DNA from: Gracilaria domingensis
Taxonomy: Eukaryota; Rhodophyta; Florideophyceae; Gracilariales; Gracilariaceae
Assembly: GCA_022539475.1 (NCBI GenBank)
Contig: VCMS01000279.1
Location: 1-64,000, forward strand
Direction: 5' to 3'
DNA length: 64,000 bases
Shown: positions 33,586 to 43,993 of the stretch, piece after piece
How the letters are laid out: the number at the start of each line of letters is the position of its first letter
How positions within the stretch are numbered: the first letter of the stretch is position 1
Notes under the pieces: model-generated
What the model saw: only the letters and a program-made list of their open reading frames with translations
Told to the model about the DNA's origin: nothing
Databases searched by the model: none
Translations under genes and position numbers: made by a program

Positions 33586-34315
33586 ATGGATGACTATTCA
33601 GTGAAGAGAATGTGTTGTCACTTACACGGTTCTTATTGCATAAGTTCTGAACAACAAGCACCCTGCATGCATCGTGGTTGGCCTACCACCAAACTCAACT
33701 GGCTGCGATATGGACTGGGGACAACGGCTAAAGTGCGGAAAAAGGTGGTCCTCGCGCGGGTGACAGATAACAGTGAAAGTGAAGACGGCACGAGAAGAAA
33801 ACGAGCGGAGAATACATCGCGTGAGATGTGGTGATGAGCAGCGCTTGCTCCGGGGAGCACGGAATGCAAAGGAGTCAAAACAACGGGGTCACAGTACCGG
33901 AAACACGGCGCGGGAAAAGGGGAAGGCCTCGCTGTTGCGGAAAAGACCCGCTCGGGCATATGGAAGACGAAACGGGATAACACAGAGCGGAAAACACAAG
34001 AGATGTGGTGCGCGGCGTCGGCCCTTGTTGGCGCCGGTGAGAATGGTACGCACAAGAGTGAAGACGGAGCGGTCAGTAGAAGACCGCGCTGAGAAGAATA
34101 GCGCCATAGAAGACAGCGCTAGAGCGGCGGAAGGCCGTCGTACCATTGAGAAGAATGGCGCCAGCGTCGTGAAAAAGAAACAATTGAGAGGAGATGAATC
34201 GCAGAGAGCTTCCATATCAGAGCATTTGATGCCTGTTTCCACGGCTTCTGGGGTGATGAAAACGCATTCCAAGAGAAACGAAGTGAAAACAAGAAATAGG
34301 TTTGAAAATTTTTGA
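33586..34315 (+). CDS. Doubtful Arg/Lys-rich reading frames
   Basis: Two overlapping frames (33586-33834 and 33773-34315) rich in Arg, Lys, Glu and Ser. The second lacks an ATG near its start (it opens at GTG). The sequence is purine-rich, with imperfect internal repeats that by themselves create such frames. No family. Listed only as a possible basic, disordered product. Confidence 0.15.
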
Positions 34316-34386
34316 ACGTACTTAGAAAGCCTACCAAGTGGAATGAAAGCTGCTACCAAATGCTAGAACCATCTTTCTTAATGTTC

Positions 34387-37300
34387 TCATTCAAATCCAA
34401 GAAGTCGGTACTTGACTCCATCTCGATACAGGTTGTTAAGATCAGCACCAATGACAGAATCCAGAAAATAAGTTCGTTTCTCCTTACGACGACCCTTTGT
34501 TCTTTGAATCTCTTGCTCAACAATTGATATCTGTCTCGATATTACTTCTACCGACTCCACAGAGTATATGGTAAAGATTGAGCCCTCCGTATCGAATCCC
34601 TTCTTGAAAATCTGCTTCTGAATTCCTCTTTGTAGCCCGGAAGACGCCCATCCGACGAGACAAAGTAATTCAGTTAAGCCCGAGATATCTTTCTCAAAGA
34701 ACAGTAGAATCTTACCGTAGTACATACTTATGGTATCCTCACAGTCGCCACGGTAGTTTCCAACTATGTAGCAAGACGCTCGACTGTATTCTTCTACTTT
34801 CTTCAACATGGAAGCCGAATACGTTGTAGTATACCCATCCTGGGCCTTTTCGTCAGTCATTCGACCCCAGGTAATCAGCTCCGTCCCTGAATCTAGTTGA
34901 AAGTCATGACCTGAATCACAATTCCTAGCTTCATAATCTTGAAGAAGCTGCTTTACATCCCATCCAATGAATCCGGATATCTCGTTGATTTCGCGAATCT
35001 TTCTTGGGTGTAAAAACAGGAATCCCTCCAACTCTCGTCTGGACCCGAATTGACTAAGTGAAGCACGTCGCTGTTCAGAGCCGTCCGCCAGGTGACGCAA
35101 AGATAAATCATTACTTAAGCAGTACATCTTGGCAGCCTCTATCAGTTTCATCTTCTCCAGTACGTACTCAGCAACTTTAAAATGTAGAATTGCATCGTCT
35201 GTTTTGAGTTCCAACAAAGTTCTCCACAGACCACTGCAAGAGGTAGGACAAAGGTCCACAAGACCTGACAGACTCCTCGAGATGGAGAAGGAAGTGATAC
35301 ACATACTTACAGAGATGAATTCGTTCTGGTAAACCTTTGTAGTATGTGGATGTAAAATGTGTACAGAATCTCCGTGATAGAAACCCAATCTGTACCACCT
35401 CAGTCTCAGTGAGCTCCCATTTCGACAAAAGCTTGCAGAGCTCGACGAAGCAGCTCCATCCAGTAAGCAGATGCTGGGGTAATATGCCATCCAAGACAAT
35501 CAAACTGAGATCAATTACAAATGCCTTCCACTCGGTGGCCTTTCACCTTGCCCTCTTCCTCAGCTCCCGGGGTCTTCTCATGCGGTCATTGCAAATACTT
35601 CCAGCTTTGAAAAGGCGGTTGCTAATGTTCGTCTGGTCTTCTTTGCCGCGAAGAGCGCATATGTCCTCAAAGGTGTTCGAGTCGCCACACCAGATAGAGA
35701 CAATATCGGGGGCGATGTTCTCGTACAGTAGATGCATTAAGTCAATCGGAAATCCGTGAAACCGTTCGACAAACTCTAACTGCTCGACAAGTGGGCATAC
35801 ATTCGGTGATTCAATCCCTAAGTCCTGGCATCTCTTGTGTAGTTCGGCAGCAGAGAGTGATTTCTTAACACCATTAAGATCTCTTATAGATGTCTTAAAA
35901 CCGATTGCGTCACGAAGCGGGAGGTTGTTAGGATCCCAAAGTCTTTTGATATGAATCACACCATGTTGGTCTTCTTTCAGAAGCGGAGGGTAGTAAACAT
36001 GTCGGCGGCTTGCGACGAATATTCCCTTAATGAGACAAAACCTACATGGAACGAGCCCATTATCACCCTTGAGGTTGGTGAGCTTCTTCAACGCCGCGAG
36101 ATATCCCATTACATATATGAGATGCACCCGAATCTTTCGCGTTACGCCGTCCCACATAAGAACATCAATACCTTTCCTGATCTGTTCAAGCTCCCGCAAA
36201 AGTGGATACAGAAAGGAGTTAAGATCGCTCGGAGCATTTGGTCCAGGAATAACCGAAACTGGCATCATGTTCTTCACCTTGTAGTGTTCGGAGGGATCCA
36301 CATTTAGGATCATCAGAATTACTGGCCAGTAGCTGTACTCTACTCGTTTGAAGGCATTAACTCCATCTGTAGAGAGAGTTAGAACTATGTCATACTTAAC
36401 GGCCTTAATACTTCCAAGTTTCTTGCCAGTGTCCTGGAAGATTCGTCCCGATACGAAATCCACCAGCTTTCTGGGACCGTTCTGAGAAACAGAGCACTTG
36501 AGACTTTTCCAGAGGTATGCATACAGTTCACGTCCGGCAGAAGAGTTACGAAGTCGAGCGCGAAGTCTGTCTTCGATGGGAATGTAGGTGAATGTAGAAA
36601 CTACAGAAGGTATTTGTTGGCATCTAGGGTGAAGGCAATGCTGCATAGTCTCCAGAGTTTTGGATACCAAAGACATATGTCCTTGATTGCAGTACGGGAA
36701 CAATTGAACTGGAAGTTGTGACTCTCGAATCAGAGCACGGCGAACACCAATCCATGACCTGTAAACGGCATCACGTTCAACCAGAAGGTCGTCCATCATT
36801 TCCGTCGTAACTTGACCATGTTTCAGAGCAAAGGACACAAGAAAGCCATGATCTCTCATGAAGTAGTAAAATTTGGTACGGTTTCCGTCAGTGTCTGAAT
36901 TACTTCTAGCTTCATTCCAATGGTCGAAAGATATATGTTTTCCTCCGGAAGCGCTGGAATCCCAGGCACTCCGACTACTCAATGAAGGAAGTGAATCAGT
37001 TTCATCGGTTGGGAAGTTTCTTATATCCACTTCTGGATCGGCTTCAAAATGAGGCTTTAGTGAGGATTGACCTCTTGAAAGGCTAAGATCATCACTTTCG
37101 GTGTATTTACCACAGGAAAATCGGCTAAACTGCTAAGAAGAGGACTGGATATTGATGCATTGTTGATAATCTCGGGAGTAGGAACCTGTAAATCTATGAG
37201 CTCAGAGCTGAAAGATAGTTTCGATGTTTCACATTGTTTCTTTGAGGCCAATTGCTGAGACGGTATCTTTGCATGTCGCCCACATTCCTCTGTGCTGGTA

Positions 37301-37557
37301 TCAGAAAGTGCTTCCTCGAGTGGACGGGGAGGCTGAATCATCCTCGGATTGCGTGGGTTTAGTGTTCTCCCTCGCTTCAGCGCTTGAAGATAGTGTCTAA
37401 AAGCTGTAGTGCGAGTAACAACCCTACCCGGTGGACACGGGCATCGACTTTGTGGTGAGCATCTATACCCTCCCATCATCAGATGATTTACTGAACGTGG
37501 ATGAGATGATGAGATGTTGAGCTCGGTATAAGAACGGGCGCAGGAACCGAGATGCAA
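34387..37557 (-). pseudogene. CACTA (tnp2-type) DDE transposase, damaged
   Basis: N-terminal part (37557-37057) has a Cys-rich segment RCSPQSRCPCPPGR. After a shift near 37060 the main frame (37030-35177) contains LTLSTDGVNAFKRVEYSYWP, SVIPGPNAPSDLNSFLYPL, a Cys pair PCRFCLIKG and the block DLMHLLYENIAPDIVSIWCG, all typical of CACTA/Plavaka transposases. A single TGA at 35543-35545 interrupts it. The frame resumes directly as KATEWKAFVIDL, then the conserved C-terminal region (WSCFVELCKLL, HLCKYVYHFLLHLEESV, GPLSYLLQWSVENFVG). It then shifts near 35215 into a charged tail ending at 34387. Cut-and-paste transposition enzyme, nuclear. Terminal inverted repeats were not located. Confidence 0.8.
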
Positions 37558-37856
37558 TTCGGATCAATGCTATGCATGTGAAAAGTCGCAAGTAAAACCC
37601 ATGTCATCGACGAACCGAAAAGAAAGACTTTCGGTTTTCTTCACGTACTTCTACGTCCGATGTTCTGCCTTCCCCTTCGAAAGTCTTCTCATGACTCATG
37701 CGGTTCCCCGAAAACGCATACTTCGTGACGACTTCACGATTCTTCCTGCGGCGTCTACCAACTTTCATCAAGCCTTTCTCTTTCATTGCCCTCAGTACTT
37801 GCTTGTGATTCTCATCCGTGGCTCGCTGCCTGGCTCCAACGTCTACCATCACGTCG

Positions 37857-39260
37857 ATGAAAAACGATGTGCTTCCCCACCCTGTCAACCTTGCAGTGAG
37901 AGGCAAGGTGTATGTTGGGGAACATCTCGCACTATGCATCGAGAAGTATAATGACGGTGTGACAGAAGAAGCAAATAGATTGGCCCCATTGCCATGCAGT
38001 GAGAAGGCCTACTCAAGGCGACTTATGAAATTTGTCGGTGAAGAATTTGAGGCGTCGAGTCTCTTTCATCAATACTATGGCCGTCTCACACTCCAAGAGA
38101 TGGAGTCGCAGTTTTCCAATCGCCGTTTTGAGTTTCAAACCGAGCTTCGGCGCATCATGTCCGAGATGGCACGTAGCTTTGAACACGTTGCTGCTACGAA
38201 GAACCACTGGGCTGCATACGAGGCAATTAAAGCTAAGTTGGTGAATCGAAAGGCCGAAAGAAAGGCTGAGAAGTGCAGGAGAGCCCGGAAGAGAGCAGAA
38301 GCAAACGGAACTGCGTTGCGAACCTCACCTAACGAATTGTCCAGAATGAATCAGAACAAGGTGAAGGCGGACAGAATTCGGGCTGGAAAGCACTCGAAGG
38401 CCGCCATGGCCAAGAGATCGAGCAGTGATCTGTGCCATAATAGATCAAATGATGCTGCGGGCAAAACTGTCAGTTCTAAGATTCCTCAGAATGAAGCTAT
38501 ATGTCAAACAGCTGAATACAGCTCAACAACAGTTCCTGTCTCTGACACGAGGTCAAACCAAAAGGACTCGTTCACACAATCTTCTGAAACGTCAGGGTCA
38601 TCATTGGATATCAGTCAAAGTCGAGGGATAAAACGTCGTCGTTCTGAAAGTAGTAGAGAGAACAAGCGCGCGAAGACTTTGAGGCCTGGACAAAATGGAG
38701 GAGGATCCCAAATGAAACAAAAGAACCAAGAACACTTTGAACACAGTGACGAAATTGAGAGCCAACTTGATCCTAATGAAGACGCCGTGAACAAGTCTGA
38801 AAGTGACACTGGTGAGAACAACACTAGCAATGCCCATCGCAAAGAATTAAAGTGCATTGAAACCCATAGGAAGCGGGTGGAAACCGAGATGGAAGACGAT
38901 AGTGATCACGGCGATGAGTCCAACGGGGAATCCATTGCGCCTGTTCGCCATGTCCCAGTACACAGATCATCGAAGAACAAGTTGAACCAGCAGAGAAACA
39001 TGAATGTCAATGACGGTGGGTGCAAGAAGGAAAGGGTCTCAAGCCGGTCTAATCGGGTCACAGATAGAAAGTTGAACAAGAATCTTGGGGCTGGTGAAAA
39101 GAGGAAGCATTTGCTGCAGTGTCTTCCAGTAGATACGAAACGGTCGTTTGACCACAAACAGTCGAAGAAAAGTAAGAAGAACAATGTTGGAAACCACAAT
39201 CAATCTTCAAAGTCATCCGGAAAAGTTCAAACAACTTCGGAATCTTCTAGAGAGGTGTAA
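37857..39260 (+). CDS. Large basic, disordered protein next to CACTA transposase
   Basis: The start is placed at MKNDVLPHPVNLAVRG (37857). 467 residues without stops: a structured N-terminal 110 residues (VGEHLALCIEKYNDGVTEEA, FHQYYGRLTLQEMESQF) followed by a long Lys/Arg/Ser/Asn-rich, coiled-coil-prone tail (KAERKAEKCRRARKRAEAN). Divergently arranged with the transposase, about 300 bp apart, so the two may share a promoter region and may be the two genes of one CACTA element (compare TNPA/TNPD of plant En/Spm). The pairing is inference; no family recognised. Confidence 0.5.
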   Translation: MKNDVLPHPVNLAVRGKVYVGEHLALCIEKYNDGVTEEANRLAPLPCSEKAYSRRLMKFVGEEFEASSLFHQYYGRLTLQEMESQFSNRRFEFQTELRRIMSEMARSFEHVAATKNHWAAYEAIKAKLVNRKAERKAEKCRRARKRAEANGTALRTSPNELSRMNQNKVKADRIRAGKHSKAAMAKRSSSDLCHNRSNDAAGKTVSSKIPQNEAICQTAEYSSTTVPVSDTRSNQKDSFTQSSETSGSSLDISQSRGIKRRRSESSRENKRAKTLRPGQNGGGSQMKQKNQEHFEHSDEIESQLDPNEDAVNKSESDTGENNTSNAHRKELKCIETHRKRVETEMEDDSDHGDESNGESIAPVRHVPVHRSSKNKLNQQRNMNVNDGGCKKERVSSRSNRVTDRKLNKNLGAGEKRKHLLQCLPVDTKRSFDHKQSKKSKKNNVGNHNQSSKSSGKVQTTSESSREV

Positions 39261-40568
39261 GAAGTCATCTCAAACACATACAATGGTAGTCCTCAAATGT
39301 GCTCCTGCATGCTTGCCGTCGGGGATTTAAGATCGGGTTTTTGCAGGTTTTTCCGACTCAACACCATTGTGTGTACTATGTTCAAGCTATTGATCTTCAA
39401 AGTATCGTAAACATGACATGATTTGTCCATTGTAACATAATGAGCAAGAAAGTAGTCTCCGAAACAATAATCGCAGTGCTCTTCTGTACAACTTCTCCAA
39501 TGTTCCACACTGATTTCTTACAGGCCTGAAAGCTTTCTCGTCAGATGATGTAAGTAAAAGCACAGTGATATACTTGATTCGCGAAAGAGAGTTTCAATGG
39601 TAACGTGTTGGAGAGTTAGATAAGGGTTCGAGTAGAGAAATGGCAGAGCAGTATAGATTTGGTTTGCGTACATACGTTAGCGGTAGCCTGATCCCATCAT
39701 TTCCAACCTAGTCCGAACAACTGCAATACATTCTTCATCCGCGTGTTTATGCTGTTCAAACGCCATGTACTTGCACAATTGTGAAGCTTAGTTGTTTGGA
39801 ACAGCTGCACCATGATCTACTTCGACGTATTTCTGTGTTTTGCAGACGCCATATTGAAGGAATAGCACACCTGAAACCCACAGTTTAACATTGCCATTGC
39901 ATCATACATGGATCCATGTTGTCAAAGATCTAAGACACAAGTTCGCAGAGAGGGGCGATGAGGTCGCTTTGAGCACAGCATATGTCCCGTTGGTAAGCGT
40001 TGTAATCAATTCAGCTAATGCTTGAAACTGACAACGTCGAGTCACTCCAGAGGTGATATCATCATTTCAGAACGAGATTCAGGTCCAGAACATGTGTTCT
40101 TCATACCCATCACGGTTTCTGCACTCGCGTGCAACGCGTTTTGTCCTTGAAATCTTGGATGCAGTTTTCCAGGCTGGCGCAATTATCTTGGTTGCAGAAC
40201 TCCCCAAAGAACCTCTCCACATGAGCGCCATGCGAAGAAGCGTTCGTTACAACCATTCTCCCAGTTTGTCTGTTCAAAACTGAAAATGGAGACGATCAAG
40301 GAAGCCGCAGTGTCACAGCACAGTTGTAATAAGGGTATCCTTACCCTGTACGGGGAAGACCGTACTGCGCCACGCAATTCATTTCTCACTGTGTTTCCAA
40401 AACCATCTTATTGGTTGAGAGTGGGACAGCATTGTTTCGATGCACGCAAATGAGTGGCTTAAAGAAGGGACAGGAAATGACACGTATAAATGTTCAACAG
40501 CGACAGACGGAGTTCTCCGAATTGCATAAGCTGAGGAAAACCATCGGGACGACAACGATATTGTTTCC
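39261..40568. other. Non-coding spacer
   Basis: 1.3 kb with only short frames and no motif I can name. Confidence 0.5.
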
Positions 40569-41129
40569 ATGCCTTCGCACCTGAACATGGCTTCTTCCTC
40601 CACAAACCATTCCGTTGCGCGCAACATGCCGGATGAGGATTCAACATCACCATCTAGTTCTTCACCACAAACGAACCTCCGTTTGCCGCAATGTGGTGTG
40701 GTTTCATCCGTTGTGCTCAGTTCCGCCAAATTCATTCACATTGTTCAGAAAGAACAAACGGGAGCTTTCTTCAAGTATGCAGAGCATTATGAAGGCTCCC
40801 CAATGTCGTCCCCGAATTGGGCTCAAATCCGTCCCAGACAGGGACCTTTCAAACCCATATTTTGCACAGATGTTTCAAAAAGTAAAGAAGCCATTAGGAA
40901 GCAGAAATACAGAAGCAAAGCCCAAAATCGATCGAAAGAACAAGCTGCTGCCCGAGCTCGATACAAACGGAAACGGTCTGATAAGACTGGAGCTAGGAGC
41001 AGTACATCAATCATGTCAAGTCATTCAAATGCGAAGCTAAAAGATTTCTGTGAAAACAATTCAGCTTCATCTTCTGAAGAGCCGCAACCTGCCACAGGTT
41101 CGTCTTCTTCGTCTCTCTCTGACTCTTAG
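40569..41129 (+). CDS. Basic hypothetical protein
   Basis: 186 residues from ATG to TAG. Serine-rich N-terminus, a central segment FIHIVQKEQTGAFFKYAEHY, then a strongly basic KAQNRSKEQAAARARYKRKR stretch with a likely nuclear localisation signal, ending in a serine tail. No recognised family. It resembles the tail composition of the 37857-39260 protein and could belong to the same element. Confidence 0.4.
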   Translation: MPSHLNMASSSTNHSVARNMPDEDSTSPSSSSPQTNLRLPQCGVVSSVVLSSAKFIHIVQKEQTGAFFKYAEHYEGSPMSSPNWAQIRPRQGPFKPIFCTDVSKSKEAIRKQKYRSKAQNRSKEQAAARARYKRKRSDKTGARSSTSIMSSHSNAKLKDFCENNSASSSEEPQPATGSSSSSLSDS

Positions 41130-41932
41130 CTTGTTCTTTTGACTCTTCTTCGTCAAGTTTGACTCTTTCCGGATCTGAAACAAGTCTAGGTTTAAGACCG
41201 CACTTGATACCAATTGATCCACAGGCAGAAGGGAACGTATCCATTGCCGAGAACGTAGGACATGATGGAACAGTCGTTTCCACTGAGATAACAACACTGT
41301 ATGAGGTGGAGAGATGGTATCATGAGTAGACGGCCGGATCAAATCATATGCAAAAGGAGGGAGTGTGTTTTGTGGTCAAAAACGATCCAGAGAAAGGTAC
41401 TCGTCTGCTAGAATTATCAACCCCGAATGAAGAAGGTTCTGTTGAATGAAATGCTCGCCATGTATTTGATGGATGTCATATGTCATGATCTGCCAACCTA
41501 GTAGCCCATGAAAGCAATATCATTGCTGTGCTTGGTAATGCTTTTCATAATCCTACCAGAAGTGTTTGACAAAAAAGAAAAGACGTAAGAGCTCTTCATT
41601 GCTCCACGCTGCTTGCATGACTGCGCAATGATGAATGAAACAGCCTTCTGTTCTGCTAAAATTACTACAGATTGTTTCGCCCTGAAACACAAGTGCATCG
41701 CTGGAGTTTGAATCAATAGGAAGGGGCTCATAGACCCCGATGTGCTCGAGTCTATCGCGAATACCGAAAATTAAATTTGTTCCGTAGTAGTAGGATCCTT
41801 CTCCTTTTCATATTTCCATTTCAGAACAGGTATCATTCCCTTCGGTACGTCCTCGATAAACAGATACTCAAAGATAGAGTCGTCCACCTCTGTCGCTTCA
41901 ACAGCAGTCGTACTGTTCTCTTGAGCTCCATT
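41130..41932. other. Intergenic
   Basis: 800 bp, only short frames; nothing recognised. Confidence 0.5.
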
Positions 41933-42931
41933 CTATATTGTTTTAATTCTCGCTGCATTTGGGGATGGAGAAACTGGGGACACCGAAGTTGAGCGCGAGC
42001 CATGCCCTGAATCTGACTCAGTCGATGTACCAGCTCCCTCGCGAATAGGACTATCTAATACTGGAGAAGGTGATGTGGAGTTCTTCTGCTCTTTCGATGA
42101 AGCTGGAACGGTCTCTCTGCCGTTTATTTTCGTCCGCTTCACACGAGGGTCGCTGATGTGATTAGATTCGCCTTCATCTTCCCCAGCTTTAGGCTTACTT
42201 TTTGGTTTAGGCTCAACGTTAGATTCTTTCTTGGCTTTCTTTTTCCTTTCCTTCTTCAAGGGTAGACTGCCATCTTCAGTTGATCCCTTCTGCTTGTAGA
42301 GCTTTCCATCAGCAGAGCCCATATCCTGCTTCGCCGGTTTTGTACTTGAACCGGATTTCGTTGCATTCTTGTCCTCGGAGAAATTGTACTGATTCCCAAT
42401 CACTGGAAGTACTACTGATTCTCGAAGGATAGGGAGTAGATCGGCTTTAACAAACTGTAGTCCTATAAATCCCGATTCTGAGGCTTCTTGAACTAATTTT
42501 TCAACTTCAGCATGAATATCTGATATCTCTCGGTCATAGTAGTGATGCCTTGCGAACACATAGTACTAGGAAACGATGAAACCCGCGATAAACAAAGCAC
42601 GGAGCAATCTATGTGGGATCTGAACCCAGAGTCGACCAACGCTCACCTCACTTGCTTCAGATGAAAAATGAGATACGCACGATCTTAATGGTCGCAAGAT
42701 CTTTGACTGCGAGCCAGGAATTAAGGAACTCCGGCAATGTGTTCGTTGACGTGATCCCCTGAACTTTGAGGTACGAGGGGGTCTTTTGCGTGTGCGAGAT
42801 AAGACAGAGTCGTCCGCAGATGGATACTCCAGGTAAGCTCGGGTCGCGTCGTTCACAGAAGCATGCCTTGGGTGAGAGGCAACAAGAGGCGGGCGGGTTA
42901 AATTTCCTACCATTGGACACACCAAGTGCAC
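41933..42931 (-). CDS. Hypothetical protein, probably two exons
   Basis: The 3' frame (42565-41933) begins without an ATG, directly after a splice-acceptor-like TTTCCTAG. Upstream, GAG|GTGAGC at 42646 is a good donor. Removing 42566-42646 (81 bp) joins HFSSEASE to YYVFARHHYYDREIS in phase 0 and gives about 305 residues. The second exon holds an alpha-helical segment (DIHAEVEKLVQEASESGFIG) and then a long Lys/Ser/Pro-rich disordered tail. The first exon is less certain, since another frame across it also looks coding (TLPEFLNSWLAVKDLATIK). Function unknown. Confidence 0.45.
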
Positions 42932-43130
42932 GCGCGGCTCCCTTCGAGATTATGGCACAGCTTGCAGTTTCGATTCACAAATATCGCCTGGGAGCAGCGA
43001 AGATATTCGCGACTCTTCGAATTAGGTTAAAACAACTCACTAGTGGCAGCTAATTGCAGTCGCCGTGGACGTGGCCTCGATCACATACCAAGAGTAGTCC
43101 TTACACTCTACGATGGATGATACCTACGAA

Positions 43131-43949
43131 ACGCTGGGCACCCCCGCTTTCGGCAGCTCCTCCCAGCGCACTGCCAGTCTCGTCCGTGTCCGTGTCCGCT
43201 CTCTTCTGAGGTCGGTGTCCGTGCCGCTTCGAGCCGGTGCGATAGCGTCGCGTGTCGGCCACGTCGCGATTCGGAGCTATTGCAAAGGTCGCGTATTGTG
43301 CTAAAAGTCGCGGATCAAGTGGGTGTGAAGCGCTAGTTTTCTCTAGTTTGATATATGTGCACGGCGTGTGCAGCGAAATCACTGCCGGAAGTGCCGGGAG
43401 GAGTGTTTTGGGAGGAATCCGGAGGGTGCCAGAATGTGGCCAGAACGTGCCCGCTAGCGGGGGGGGTCGGTCGTGTTAGGGTAGGTACCCTAACACGACC
43501 GGACCCCCCCGCCCGCGGGCATAAAATCAAACATTTTTCAAAAAATCGCCCAAAACGTGCCCGCGGGCGGGGGAGTCCGGTCGTGTTAGGGTACCTACCC
43601 TAACACGACCGACCCCCCCCCGCCCGCGGGCACGTTCTGGCCACATTCTGGCACCCTCCGGATTCCTCCCAAAACACTCCTCCCGGCACTTCCGGCAGTG
43701 ATTTCGCTGCACACGCCGTGCACATATATCAAACTAGAGAAAACTAGCGCTTCACACCCACTTGATCCGCGACTTTTAGCACAATACGCGACCTTTGCAA
43801 TAGCTCCGAATCGCGACGTGGCCGACACGCGACGCTATCGCACCGGCTCGAAGCGGCACGGACACCGACCTCAGAAGGGAGCGGACACGGACACGGACGA
43901 GACTGGCAGTGCGCTGGGAGGAGCTGCCGAAAGCGGGGGTGCCCAGCGT
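43131..43949. repeat. Long inverted repeat (~390-bp arms, ~37-bp spacer)
   Basis: The left arm from 43131 (ACGCTGGGCACCCCCGC) and the right arm ending at 43949 are nearly perfect reverse complements, separated by the AT-rich 43521-43557. The right arm is the leader of the methyltransferase gene at 43994. Inside, the 13-mer CCCTAACACGACC or its complement occurs four times, marking transposon-like termini. A transcript across it would form a long double-stranded RNA. Confidence 0.93.
43488..43591. mobile_element. 104-bp mini-element with 33-bp TIRs at centre of the palindrome
   Basis: Starts CCCTAACACGACCGGAC and ends GTCCGGTCGTGTTAGGG; the inverted ends extend to about 33 bp with one mismatch, through CCCGCCCGCGGGC. 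It is flanked by TAGGTA (43482-43487) and TACCTA (43592-43597), and beyond each of these another terminus of the same sequence faces away. CCCTA-starting ends match those of the MITE at 17315-17732. Confidence 0.7.
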
Positions 43950-43993
43950 AAGTCGCCATTTAAAGGCTCGCCTCCGTTGTTTGCGTTGAAGCG

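Noticed and set aside
42600-42660. tRNA-like T-arm on the minus strand (GGGTTCAGATCCC)
   Set aside because: No matching acceptor stem or D/anticodon arms upstream, and the segment is better explained as part of an 81-bp intron.
43469-43610. TTAGGG/CCCTAA-like motifs as interstitial telomere repeats
   Set aside because: The motif occurs only as the end of the 13-mer CCCTAACACGACC, not in tandem, and is explained by transposon termini.
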